DNA of 20,705 bases from positions 1 to 20,705 of the forward strand of contig RBNI01001834.1 of NCBI GenBank assembly GCA_003990745.1, in the 5' to 3' direction. The DNA comes from Jimgerdemannia flammicorona (taxonomy: Eukaryota; Mucoromycota; Endogonomycetes; Endogonales; Endogonaceae). Below are positions 1 through 9,215 of the stretch, piece by piece (within the stretch, counting starts at the first letter, position 1; each line of letters starts with the position of its first letter). Below the pieces are notes generated by a model. The model was not told the origin of the DNA, searched no databases, and worked only from the letters and a program-made list of their open reading frames with translations. Position numbers and translations under genes: made by a program.

Positions 1-300
1 GACCAAGGGTACCACTCGACTTCCATCGTCTCCCAAACTGTATTGCCCCAACAATCAGCAGTCAGAATCCAATCGATCCTAGTACCAAGACCTCCCACCC
101 AGTGAGTATACAGTCGTCGATCCCCATCCTGAAGTCTCATGGCATCCACCAGCAAGCTGAGTCGTTCCACCTCTTCCCATTCCTCCAATCCCCCACTTCT
201 TCCTGCCATACCCCGTCCCCCATCAGTCCTGTCCAATCTACTCTCCCGTACCATATTAAAATCACCACCCAGACAATCCACCCCAGCCTCCACCAAGAGT
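1..300 (-). pseudogene. LINE ORF2 endonuclease fragment, inverted
   Basis: Read on the minus strand, this piece encodes the middle and end of the APE-type endonuclease of the LINE ORF2, matching about residues 125-226 of copy A. It shows the DFNMV motif of the catalytic Asp/Asn loop, then LDRTDGG, and then GTRIDW with the catalytic-loop Asp. It has no stop codon. At two places where copy A carries TGA (16238 and 16265) this fragment reads CGA and AGA, both Arg, so it preserves the older state. It still holds several CpG sites, which suggests it is young. It runs off the left edge, so the rest of ORF2 may lie outside the window. A short frame on the plus strand here is only the antisense shadow. 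Confidence 0.85.
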
Positions 301-456
301 CCCACCCAAATGGCCAAAGCCCAACCTAATATCAGCCATTCCTTCTCCACCCCCCCCTCCAGTTGGCCTCTTAGATCCTTTCACCGCCTCTGCCCATCTG
401 CTCTCCTACACACTACTCCCAGATGATTCCCAATGTTCTGCCAAAAGGTAGCAGCA
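296..456 (-). pseudogene. LINE ORF2 C-terminal fragment, inverted
   Basis: The minus strand reads FWQNIGNHLGV and, further on, EKEWLILGWALAIWVGL. These match the part of ORF2 just after the zinc motif in copy A (FWKVIGGRLGV and NEWLIVGWATAIWVGL, near 18980-19130). One in-frame TGA is present. The frame continues straight into the endonuclease fragment at about 296-303, so a late part of ORF2 is joined to an early part. The join lies in a short sequence, close to GGGCTC, present in both regions. This fits a microhomology deletion between two tandem copies. The right edge abuts the plus-strand copy 1 at about 456. Confidence 0.7.
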
Positions 457-2176
457 GAAGCAGGAAGATTGATGGGCTTGGTATAGGGATGCAGAGCAGT
501 AGTTATGATGAATGGATGGTTTGGCCTGGAGTTTGCTTTGGAACATAGTGTGCCACAGGGGGGTCCTCTCTCTCCCCTCCTTTACATACTCTCTCTGGAG
601 CCATTGCTGGCATGGCTGAAGGGGCAGTTTTCTGGACTATGAATATGTGGTATAGTATGGCAACTGGGTGTATTTACAGATGATATGGTGGTTGGGTTGG
701 GTAGCATGGAGGATGTGGACCTCTTGCAGGAAGGGGTCAGACAGTATGAGAGACTGGCAGGGGCAAAACTGAACTGGGGCAAGTGTGAGACAATAGAACT
801 TGGTACCAGTTTGGGGGAATATGGACAATTTGGACAATTAGTAGTTACTGGAAGTGCTGTTTGATATCTCAGTATTTGGTTCTCAGTTTATGGGACAGTC
901 CTGCTGAAGGAGTAGTAGAGTGATATGATTCAGAAGTTGGAAGGTGCTTTGACTGGTTGGTCTGAGAGGAGTTTCTCCTTGATAGGCAGGATTGTAGTCT
1001 TGAATATATATTGGCTGCCTAAATTGTGGTATCTAGGATATTACTTGGACTTTCCAGGATGGGTAGTGAAGCAGCTGAAGAAGATTGTGGAAGACTGGTT
1101 ATGGTATAGGAAACAGCCACAGATTGGGTAGGATGCACTGGTGATGCAGAAAACTGATGGTGGCCTGGGGTTGGTGGACTTCAGGTGATAGCTGAAGATA
1201 CTTAGAGGTTGGTGGGGGTGTCAATTGGTAGAGATAGGAGAAGGGGGTTGGGGCAGGCTGGTGATGGACAATTGGGAGATTCAGTTCTGCCCCTGTGGTG
1301 AGGTTTAGAAGGATATACAGGGTTTGCTTCAGGTTTGAGATATCAGTTGACTGTGGTTTAGGAGATTCTGATGGGGCATAGTGGAGGCTTGGCTGGCCAT
1401 GGGGTTGGCAGGGCCAGAGATAGAGGATGGTGAGGATCCTGAGCAGAGATAGTGGTGATTGAGAGACCTCCATATTGGTGGTTGTAGTCTGAAGAAGTAC
1501 TCATTGGTTGAGGTGATGGAGTGGATCAGGTCTGGCCCTCTGGAGAGATGGCTGGTAGGTTGGCAGAAGGCTGGATTGGGTGAAGGCTGAGAGTGGAGCT
1601 GAATCTGGAGTTGGGGAGATATCTTACTCAAGGTGATATCTTCCAAGTACTGGGTTATTTGGTGGTACTTCCTGAGGAGGAATGTAATGCTGAGGTATTG
1701 GACAGGATGGATGGAGATAGATGGCTGTTGGGACTGTGAGTAGTGTAGTGAGGTAGATGGCAGGGTGGTTCAATCACCAGAGCATGTTCTGGCAGCCTGT
1801 CCTGGTGTAGAAGGGTTCTGGCAATGCTTGGAGAATTACTGGCACTTGGCTGGCAGAAGAACTGGAGATCCTTTCAGTCTGGTGGTCAAGTGCCAGCTGG
1901 TGGGGGAAATAGGAGATATCTGGGGGAGACTAGGTTGAGTCCTAGGGGTCTGGGTCCTAATGGCAGTATACTGGAGATGAGTGTTTGAATGGGACCCATG
2001 GTTAGGTATTGGTGAGCTGGTGGAGCAGTGGAAGGGGCTTCTTTGAGAGGTGGTACAAGGGTGGTAGTATCAGGGGAGGCAGCTTCAGCCAGGGGCCTTG
2101 TGGAAAGTACAGGATATTATTCAGCAAAGCCAAGGGCACCTGGTGTTAGAGAAGCATGGTATCAGATGGAAGAAAG
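457..2176 (+). pseudogene. ORF2 remnant of copy 1 (RT and C-terminal zinc region)
   Basis: Degraded reverse transcriptase. From about 540 it reads EHSVPQGGPLSPLLYILSLE, the RT motif before the active site. At 673-684 comes FTDD followed by MVVGLG, the catalytic Asp pair. Next are KLNWGKC and a well kept stretch at 925-1131 (NIYWLPKLWYLGYYLDFP) that matches the thumb region of copy A. Near 1730-1800 the C-terminal zinc motif is recognisable as DCE, a stop, CSEVDG and SPEHVLAAC. Copy A has Cys at the matching positions, and the stop here is TAG at a Trp codon of copy 7. Many TAG and TGA codons and several frame changes make it non-functional. Minus-strand frames over 1099-1646 are shadows. The 3' limit of the reading frame is approximate. 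Confidence 0.8.
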
Positions 2177-2263
2177 GAGTTGGGTAACTGATCCTATCTA
2201 AATAAGATATATTACTATAGTGGGTGTGGTTAATTTCATGATAATAGTGTTTTAGATAGTCCA

Positions 2264-2302
2264 AATAAAGAAGTCCAAGTGACTATAAAAAAAAAAAAAA
2301 AA
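2264..2302 (+). terminator. LINE 3' end: AATAAA, terminal hairpin, poly(A)
   Basis: AATAAA lies at 2264-2269 and is followed by AGTCCAAGTGACTATAAAA from 2272. AGTC and GACT can pair as a 4-bp stem around the loop CAAGT. A run of 16 A follows at 2287-2302. The same block ends the elements at 8608 and 19467. Confidence 0.85.
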
Positions 2303-3330
2303 GGAGGAGGAAGAGGATTTGTTAGAGGTACTGGTGGTGCTATAGAGCTGAGGGCAAAGGCTTTGAAGGCATATGTAGAGTTGCCACATTTGGAGGTGGT
2401 AGATGGAAAGCAGATCTGCATGGATAAGGGGCTGTGGGAAAGGTCCTAAGGATACAAGAGGTAGAGAGAGCTGTTGGTGAACCTGGAGAGCAGGGTGAAG
2501 AAGGATACAGGTGGAATTGCAGTCATAGAGGGAGCCAAAGCAAGTGTCTGGGCTGGTAAAGATAGAGAGAGTGTGGAGAAGGGACCAGAAGTAGACAAGG
2601 AGGAGACTGGTTATGACTCATATGTGGATGATATTTTTGAGGTCTGAAAGGACTCTCTAACTCCTACTCCTCTTATTAGATGAGGTCCAGCTTCAAGAGA
2701 CAGGGTGGCAGAGGGTGTGCCTATATGGGGGACCCAGCAAGTATACTTTGGAGTTCCTGAGATGGCAAAGGGTAGACAGATAGTGGCAGTTGGTGAGAAT
2801 GAACTGGTAGATATCTATGAGGAGGAGTAGGATGAGTCTGCAAGCACAGGAACTGATACCATAATGCTGGATAGAGAGAGACCAGTAACTCTAGGGAGGA
2901 AGAAGGTGGAGAACCTACTATAGATGTACCAGATGATAAACAACTTTATGGCAGAGGAGTTGGGAGAGGTGGACCTGAGAGTGATGAGTAAAGAGTATTG
3001 GACACTGATTCTGCATAGCAATAGAGTGGTGGAAGCACTGAAGGCAGAGGTTCTTGCAGTTTTTCTGGAGGAAGAAGTATATGAGATTGATAAGGAGAGA
3101 GAGGCCAAGCTGGCAGTTGCTGCTGGTGAGAGGGCCACCTTCTATTGTGCAGAGTATCATGGATTACAGCTTTAGCAGGAAGTCTGCCTAGAGTATTGTG
3201 AGGATTTCAAGGTGAAGGAGAATGGAGAACTTGCTAAACTACTGGTTGGATTAGAGGCTAAGAGAATTAAAGAGAAGGTGGTAGCTACTGAATACAATCC
3301 AGACTTAGCTTAGGAGGAGATGACCATGGA
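2303..3330 (+). pseudogene. ORF1 C-terminal half, copy 2
   Basis: The translation starts EEEEDLLEVLVVL, matching EEEEEDLLEALEDL in copy A. The best kept part is 2924-3175, which reads MAEELGEVDLRVMSKEYW and then the glutamate-rich helical LEEEVYEIDKERE. This region is shared by copies 4, 5 and A and looks like the helical C-terminal part of the protein. It contains the linker block ending in LIR (near 2670-2690) that copy A has lost. Stop codons (for example TAG after HGLQL at 3173-3175) and frame changes kill it. No catalytic motif is expected in ORF1, whose role in related LINEs is to bind the element RNA. Confidence 0.75.
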
Positions 3331-3357
3331 ACAGTATAGGATATACTTGATATTTCA

Positions 3358-3549
3358 CTGAACAGTATAACTAATATTTTTTCTTTGAATGTGAATAGGT
3401 TATGGGGTTTATTTCAGTATCAAAACATTTTTACTTGGCTGAAGAGATTGGAGGCTGATCTCTTTCTTTTGCAGGATGTCAGATGTGAGGATGATTTGGA
3501 TAGACTGGAATAGACAAAGGAATGGGGAGGTGAGGCAGTTTGGAAGGGG
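3358..3549 (+). pseudogene. ORF2 N-terminus (endonuclease start), copy 2
   Basis: The sequence reads NSITNIFSLNVNRLW and then LFLLQDVRCEDDLDRLE, aligned codon for codon with copy A. The initiator ATG of copies A, 3 and 4 is CTG here (3358-3360). Codon 27 is TGG (3436-3438), whereas copies A and 4 have TAG. The position of the usual catalytic Glu is Asp (3475-3477). A TAG at the codon matching residue 52 is shared with copy A. The fragment stops where the leader of copy 3 begins, at about 3549. Confidence 0.8.
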
Positions 3550-3719
3550 GACTTCTTTTGCTCAAACTACTTGGAGTGAGCTAAATCACACAGACATCTT
3601 TCAGCAAAAGACAACATATTTTCAAGTTTTTATTTCAATCACACTGATGTACATCATGCAGTGGGAGTCTATCTATAAGATACAATAAGTTTCCGTACAA
3701 ACTATTAAGTTTTGATGAT
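3550..3719 (+). promoter_or_regulatory. 5' leader of LINE copy 3
   Basis: AT-richer, non-coding stretch between the break in copy 2 and the ORF1 ATG. It holds the junction motif at 3563-3596 that recurs at 19810-19843. It also holds CTTTCAGCAA and TTTTCAAG, which resemble the leader of copy A (CTTTCAGCAACATCTTCAAG). LINEs carry an internal promoter in this region. No promoter element can be pointed to here. Confidence 0.5.
3563..3596 (+). repeat. Junction motif, copy a (leader-like repeat)
   Basis: The core is GAGTGAGCTAAATCACACAG. It aligns with 19810-19843 over 34 bp with about 26 identities, and all eight differences are transitions. In both places it sits just after the point where an ORF2 copy is broken off. 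Confidence 0.7.
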
Positions 3720-5393
3720 ATGGCTAGTCAAGATTCCTCTAGCTCTGAGTGACTAGAGAGGAAGAGGCCTAGCCTGGGTCTCTCTAAGAGTTTTGCAGCT
3801 ATTGCAGAGGCTGGTATGGCTGCTGGAGAGGCTGGTGGTCAGAGGAGATTTGATGAAGTTGAGGGCTATTGTACTGTGATGGAGAGCAGGAGAGCCATGG
3901 CCAGACCCTTGAGAGTGGGGCAGGGGGGGGTATAGTGTTGATAGGGGGAGGGGTCAGGTGATGGGTCAGGTGGCTGGTCAGGTGCCTGGCAGGGGGCAGG
4001 GGTCTAGTAGTGTGATGTCAGAGACTGGTTCTTCTGGGGCTAGGCTAGTAGCTGGGGAGAGGGCTGCTGGTAGTGCAGCTGTAGCTAGTGAGGTAACTGC
4101 TGGCATCTCTGGGACTAAAGAAAAGGTAACACTGGTAGCTGGAACAAGCAAGCTAGTGGTGAGGCCCTTCTTTTATAAATCAGTATTGATATGGGCAGTT
4201 TTGATGAACTTCCTGGGATTGGCAATATTAGCTAGGGAGGTTCTGAGACTGGTGGGGGAGGAAGTGGCTGGGGCAGAGTTCTTGAAATTCATCCCATTGG
4301 CAGAGGCAATGGAAATTGGATTTATGGAGGAGGATTCAATGATGAAGGCACTGGAAAAAGAGCTGACTGTTAAGGGTGTCAGGATTGGAATGGCAAGGTG
4401 TTTGAGGTGGGACCCATGTGCTGTTCAGCTGATGGTGAAAGGCCTGCCAACTCTGGGCAGACAGAAGATCAAGAAGATAGTGGTGGAGGCACTAGGTAGC
4501 TATAGTGAGATGGTAGATTTCAGATTTATGTTTTGAGAGGACACCAAATTGAGGAATGGTAACTGTGAGGTGATGCTGTGACTGGAAGGAAAGGAGACAA
4601 TTGGGCTGGGATGAGATTGGCCTAAGGGGATTTGAATTGAAGGACAAGAGTACAAGGTATGGAGGAGAAAAGGTGTAGAACAGGAGAAAGAAGAGCTGGC
4701 AATCACTCTGGAGAAGAGGCAGACTGCTAAGGAGCTGCAAAAGAGGAAGTGGGAAGAGTTTGCCAAGGATTGGATTCAGATTCAAGCAGATGGCAAGTGG
4801 AAGAGGTAGAGAAAAGGAAATTGGGAATATTTGCAGGCAGCTCTTTAGGGGGCAGTAGTGGAAGAGAAGGTGAGAGTAGGGTGAAAGTACATTGGAAGTA
4901 TCCTGAGGCTGGTGAGGTAGTATATTTGAAGAAGATTATGGAGGAGAATGAGCTGGTAGATATGGCCTCTGATGTGTCAGCAGATAGAGAGCAGTTGTAA
5001 GAGTTGAGTAGGACCCCTAGACCATCAACCCCTGGGCCCCTGGTGATGATGGCAGAGAACTGGTATCAGGCAGCACTTGAGGAACTTGCAGAAAAGGACA
5101 TCAAGAAAGTGGATATATTTCATGGCTCTCAGGAGACATGGGATGGATTTCTTAATGTTATGATGCAGGGGCCAAAGCTGGTGATGGTGATGGTAGCAGC
5201 ACTTCTGGATGATGAAGGATATAATGTTGATGATAGCAGGATGGCAGACATCAGGAAGGTAGCAGCAGAGAGAGTGGACCTTTTCTGCAGCAGTGCAAAT
5301 AGCAATCATATCTGGAGGGCAATTTGCAAGGACCAGTGAGAGATCATTAGAGGAAAGACTAAGAAAGTAGTGGCAGTCCCAGCTGTACTTTAA
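3720..5393 (+). pseudogene. ORF1 remnant of copy 3
   Basis: It starts at ATG 3720 (MASQDSSSSE, then TGA). After a frame change in a G-run near 3920 it continues openly at 3958-4536. A second frame covers 4749-5339, ending at TAA 5391-5393. The section around 4410-4530 (RWDPCAVQLMVKGLP, then KIKKIVVEALGSYSEMVDF) matches HWDPQVVHLVIADLP in copy A. It has the beta-alpha-beta look of an RRM-like RNA-binding fold, as is usual for LINE ORF1. The C-terminal part (ETWDGFLNVMM, LLDDEGYNVDD) lines up with EYWTLILHS and LEEEVYEIDK of copy 2. It lacks the last 50 or so residues found in copies 2, 4 and A. The N-terminus is Gly/Ala-rich and unlike that of copy A. Clearly non-coding now. Confidence 0.7.
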
Positions 5394-5410
5394 ACAATTT
5401 TTTGATGATG

Positions 5411-6933
5411 ATGAATAGTTTATATATTTTATTGATCAATATCAATGGATTGTATAATGGTGTTAAGAGGCAGTGGCTATTTTGATAGCTTAAAGTCAGG
5501 AGATATGATATTGTTTTTCTTCAGGATATTCAGACTTATGGAGAGCAGGACTATGAGGTATGGAGTAAAGAATGATATGGGAGAGTGGGTTGGAATAAGC
5601 AGGTGGTCATCTTGGTTGGGATTGGCAAAGGTGAGCTGGTGGAGATGGAGATATATGGTGACAGATTGGTGTGGGGAAGACTACAATAAGGAGTAGGCAA
5701 TAGTTTAGCAATAGGCTCAGTTTACCTCCCTGCAGTTAGCAGAGAGTGAAAGCAATGGATTGAGGACTGGTGGGCTTGGGAAGGTCAGAAGGCAGTTGCA
5801 CTAGACATTCTGGGGGGGGGACTTCAATATGGTACATGATTAAACACTGGATAGGTCAGACAGTGGAGCTGGAGTAGTAGTATCCTCTGGATTGTCTTGA
5901 TGGCTTCAGGTGGAGTGTGACATTGGACTGGTGGATAGTATCTATCAGTATCAGGGAGATAAGTCAGGATCTTTCACTTGGTGGTATATAGTTAGTGAAT
6001 GGTTAGTTGGGATATGAATTGATTAGGTGCTAGTAGCTGAGTATTGGGGCAATGTACTAGACATTATAGAGGTGTATTTGCCCTTAGTCAGATCATTGGA
6101 GAGTTGAGGTGTATGGTAGATTCTAAGCTGCAGACAGTAGTAGAGAGCACTAGCACCTCAACATGGCTTTACTCAGAAGGAAGAAGGATAAGGAACAGTT
6201 TGTGGCCATTGTGAGGCAGAAAGTAGTACAATAACAGAATGATGGACAGTTGATAGCCAAATGGTGGGGTATATTCAAATATTTGATAGGAGCTTACTGG
6301 TATGAGGTGGGAGAGGTGGCTGGGAAGGAGCAGAAGAATAAGGAAAGGAGGGTAGAGAAGGGGCTGCAATGGAAATTGAAGCTAATAGAAGGCTGAAGAG
6401 ATATACCACTAGTTAGCAGTAGAGGTGGCAGAGTTGCAGACAGATTTAAGGGCAGCTGAGGACAGGGCAGTTGAAGGCCTACTGGCCAGGCTGCAGACTA
6501 GGTGGTTGGAGGAAGGAGAGAGGCCAACTAAATATCTGTCTGGTATTTTGAAGGCTAGAAGGGTATGATATAGCTGGGCCTTAGTAGTGTGCAAGGATAG
6601 AAAAGAGGTCTCAGAGATTGCCAATATATTGGAAGAGGTCTCAGGACAATGACAGACTCTCTGGCAGAATGGAGGAGAGTATGCTGAGGATAATATACTT
6701 TGGGAGGATAATGACAATATGGTAAACAATTGGCCAGTAATGGCATTCCTGAGATGGGGAGAGACAGTGATGGGTGAGGTATCCTTAGATGAAGTATTGG
6801 AGGTATTGAGGAAGACACAGACTGGTTCATTGCCTGGGGAGGATGGATTGCCCTGGGAATTCTGGAAGGAGTTTCAGGCAGAGTTTGGTGACTGGCTGAT
6901 AGAGATGGCCAACTTTGTCAGTATCTTTCTCTA
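5411..6933 (+). pseudogene. ORF2 remnant of copy 3 (endonuclease, linker, RT start)
   Basis: ATG at 5411 opens MNSLYILLININGLYN, matching MNSTTNIFSLNVNGLR of copy A. The metal-site residue is Asp again (FLQDIQ, GAT at 5525-5527). DFNMV follows near 5820, then LDRSD. The linker motif ERPTKYL lies near 6520 (ERPTRFL in copy A). Near 6830 comes PGEDGLPWEFWK, the conserved box at the front of the RT domain. That last stretch (6719-6934) is in the same frame as the ATG, 1.3 kb upstream. Stops are frequent (TGA TAG at 5483-5488). The RT catalytic core is absent because the copy ends at about 6933. Confidence 0.75.
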
Positions 6934-8451
6934 GTACCATTTAGATTACATAATCTTTGGAAAGTACTTATAATATTGTTTTTAGAGAAAAGAAACTAAC
7001 AATATGGTGACCAACAGGTAATCTGAGATATGTACTGGGCAGGATAGCCCTGGTATGTTCAACTGGCAGCATGTGGGAAGAGGTCCTGGCCTGGGGGGGG
7101 GTATGAGGGGGCTGCTGGCAGGAGGATGAGAAAGGAGAGGAGGCAGTAGTGGAGGACAGGGGTCTGGAAGAGCAAACTTTGCAGAGATAGTAAAGGAGAG
7201 ACAGCAGATGTCTGGGCTGGAGGGATGGCTAAGGAAAGACAAGGAGATGGAGAAGACAGCAGTTTGTGGGGGAGTAGCTCTTGGTAGTGAGGGCAGTAGA
7301 GCTGGGGGAGTAGTGGCTGGGGTGAGCATGATGGCTGATGACAATGGGACTGCCAATCTGGAAAAAAATCTAGATGTGACTGCTGATAGCACAGCTGAGT
7401 GGCAGAGACTTAGAGGGCAGGGGGATCTGGCAGATGGTATGATGGGCCTAGCAGTGACCCTGTTACTCAAAAAATTGATCTTGGTATTTATGATTATACT
7501 GTGCTTCCAGGGTTAGCAGTAATAGTGAAAATGGTACTGGGGCTTATCACTAAGCAGATGACTGGAGCAGTATTAGTAAAATTTCTAAAGGAATTAGAGA
7601 GAGTGGAGGTGGGCTTTAAGGAGGCTGAGCCTTTAGAGGAGGCACTGAAGGTTGGTCTGACTATTGGAGAGGTGTGTGTCCCTATGGCACATTGCTTGCA
7701 ATAGGATCCCAGGGTAGTATAGCTGCTGGTAAAAGGGGTGCCCATGGTGACAGCAGTGGAGATGAGAAGGAGAGTCAAGGAGGTTATGGCAGAGTATGGT
7801 AAGGTGGTGGATATTGGATTCAGGGTCTGAGAAGGGACCTTGCTCAGGACTAGAGATATTGATATGTGGATTCAGCTGACAGGAAAGGAAGCTACCAGGA
7901 AGGTAAGGGACTGGCCTTTGGTGATGGTCTGGATGGCAATCTTGTGTAAGGTAATGAGGGTGAAGGGGAGTGAGAAGGAGGAAGAGGATTTGTTGGAAGT
8001 GCTGAAAGAGCTGAGTGGTGTGGTAGAGTGGTGGGCAATGGCTTGGAAGGCCTTTGTGGAGTTGACACACCTGGAGGTGGTGGATGAGAAGTAGATATGA
8101 GTAGATAAGAGGCAGTGAGGGAGAGCTCAGAGATATAAGTGTCAGAAGAAGCTATTGGCTAAGCTGGAAGGTAGACCACAGAAGGATGCAGGTGGAATAG
8201 CAGAAACAGGGAGTGCCAAAGAGAGTGTCTGGGCTGGCGAGGGTGGCAGGAGTGTAGGGAAGGAGACAGGAGAGGACAGGAAAGTGGCTAGTGATGACCC
8301 ATATACTGATGATATGTTTGAGGTCTAGAAGGAGGACTGGGAGAGATTGCCTACCCCTACTCTGCTTATTAGGTGAGGTCTGACTTCCTGAGGCAGAGTG
8401 GTGGAGAATGTGCCAATGCAGGGGACCCAGTGAGTGCAATTTGATATTCCT

Positions 8452-8467
8452 GAGATGGTGAATGGAG
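8452..8467 (+). repeat. Target site duplication, left copy
   Basis: GAGATGGTGAATGGAG, identical to 8609-8624. It lies in ORF1 of copy 4, immediately before the inserted short element. Confidence 0.9.
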
Positions 8468-8608
8468 AGCAGAGTGGTGGGAGGGTGGGGGTAGTGTTAG
8501 ACAAGGTGGTCTTTCATTGGGTAGGGGTAGGGGGGGGACTATTGTATTTATATGGGATAGATGGGTATTAATAAAGGAATAGAGTCCAAGTGACTATAAA
8601 AAAAAAAA
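8468..8608 (+). mobile_element. Short non-autonomous retroelement (SINE-like) with LINE 3' tail
   Basis: A 141-bp insertion flanked by a perfect 16-bp direct repeat and ending in 11 A residues, so it arrived by target-primed reverse transcription. The first 75 bp or so do not match the LINE but do match the last 50 bp of the window (TAGTGTTAGACAAGGTGGTC against TAGTGTTGGACAAAGTGGTC). The last 65 bp match the LINE 3' untranslated region: TGTAT, TTAATAAAG, AGTCCAAGTGACTATAAAA. That structure, an unrelated body with a LINE tail, is what SINEs paired with a LINE show. It is probably 5'-truncated, since the homologous element at 20503 onwards seems to extend further upstream. It could instead be the 3' end of an unseen LINE subfamily. 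No coding capacity. Confidence 0.75.
8570..8608 (+). terminator. 3' end block of the short element
   Basis: AATAAA at 8570-8575, then AGTCCAAGTGACTATAAAA from 8583 and poly(A) to 8608. The terminal hairpin sequence is identical to those at 2272 and 19429. Confidence 0.85.
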
Positions 8609-8624
8609 GAGATGGTGAATGGAG
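8609..8624 (+). repeat. Target site duplication, right copy
   Basis: GAGATGGTGAATGGAG, an exact match to 8452-8467. ORF1 of copy 4 resumes after it. Confidence 0.9.
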
Positions 8625-9215
8625 GACACATGGTGGTGGTTGGAGAGGAGGAGCTGGTGGATGTCCTGGAGGTGTGAGATGAGTCTGCAAGTGCTGGGGC
8701 TAACACCATGATGTTGGATAGTGGGAGACTGGTGACTCCTGGGGGGAAGAAGGTGGGGAACCTACTTTGGATGTGCCAGATAATGAATAATCTGGTGGCT
8801 GAAGAGTTGGAGGAGATGGACTTGAGAGTGATGAGTGATAAGTATTGGGTGCAGGTTCTGCAGAGAGATAGAGTGGAGTTGGCTTTGAAGGCAGAGATCC
8901 TTGCAGTGTATCTAGAGGAGGAAGAGTATGAGGTAGATAAGGAGTGGGAGGCAGAACTGACAGAGGTTGTCAGGAAGAGGGCTAAATACTGCTGGGCCAA
9001 GTATCATAGATTGCAGCTCTGACAGGAGGCCTGCCTGGAGTACCATGAGGAGTTTGAAGAGAAGGCAGATGGGGAGATGAATGAGCTATTGACTGGATTG
9101 GAGGCTCAGAGGGCTGAAGAGGAGGCATTGACTGCAGAATATAATCTGGATATGACACAGGAAGAGATGAATATAGAGCAGTAGGGATAGACTAGATAAT
9201 ACACTGCATTTCATT

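Larger units (their letters stand above)
457..2302 (+). mobile_element. LINE copy 1, 5'-truncated, with poly(A) tail
   Basis: This is a non-LTR retrotransposon copy. It begins inside the RT palm, runs through the RT and C-terminal region of ORF2, and ends in a 3' untranslated region with AATAAA (2264-2269), a conserved terminal block and 16 A residues. A missing 5' part with a complete 3' end is the classic product of target-primed reverse transcription. I saw no CpG in it, so it is old. I found no convincing target site duplication. Its right flank drops directly into ORF1 of copy 2 (GGAGGAGGAAG), so it may have inserted into that copy, but no matching left half of copy 2 is present. Confidence 0.85.
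2303..3549 (+). mobile_element. LINE copy 2, internal fragment (ORF1 to early ORF2)
   Basis: This fragment begins in the acidic stretch of ORF1 that follows the RRM-like domain and runs through the rest of ORF1, the short spacer and the first 60 or so codons of ORF2. It is bounded on the left by the poly(A) of copy 1 and on the right, in the sequence GAGGCAGTTTGGAAGG, by the leader of copy 3. It has no end of its own. I saw no CpG in its 1.2 kb. Confidence 0.8.
3550..6933 (+). mobile_element. LINE copy 3, divergent subfamily, 3' part missing
   Basis: This copy has a leader of about 170 bp, a complete but decayed ORF1 and ORF2 as far as the start of the RT domain. It then stops where the leader of copy 4 begins. 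Its ORF1 has a different N-terminus and a shorter C-terminus than copies 2, 4, 5 and A, while ORF2 aligns along its length, so I treat it as a separate subfamily of the same family. I noticed only one CpG (near 3694), so it is old. A 5' end with no 3' end is the reverse of ordinary LINE truncation. Confidence 0.75.
7004..9184 (+). pseudogene. ORF1 remnant of copy 4
   Basis: ATG 7004 reads MVTNR, then TAA. The next codons match copy A (CTGQDSPGMFNWQHVG against HTGQEGPSAFDWQHVG), followed by a Gly-rich stretch. A single-base loss near 7512, just after CFQG, shifts the frame. The RRM-like part lies at about 7705-7900. The C-terminal helical part is open at 8708-9022 (NNLVAEELEEMDLRVMSDKYW). The end is TAG at 9182-9184, after MNIEQ. 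The gene is split by the 141-bp insertion; leaving that out, the flanks rejoin as PEMVNGG, matching copy 2. It keeps the linker block (DDPYTDDMFEV, LIR) missing from copy A. Confidence 0.8.
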
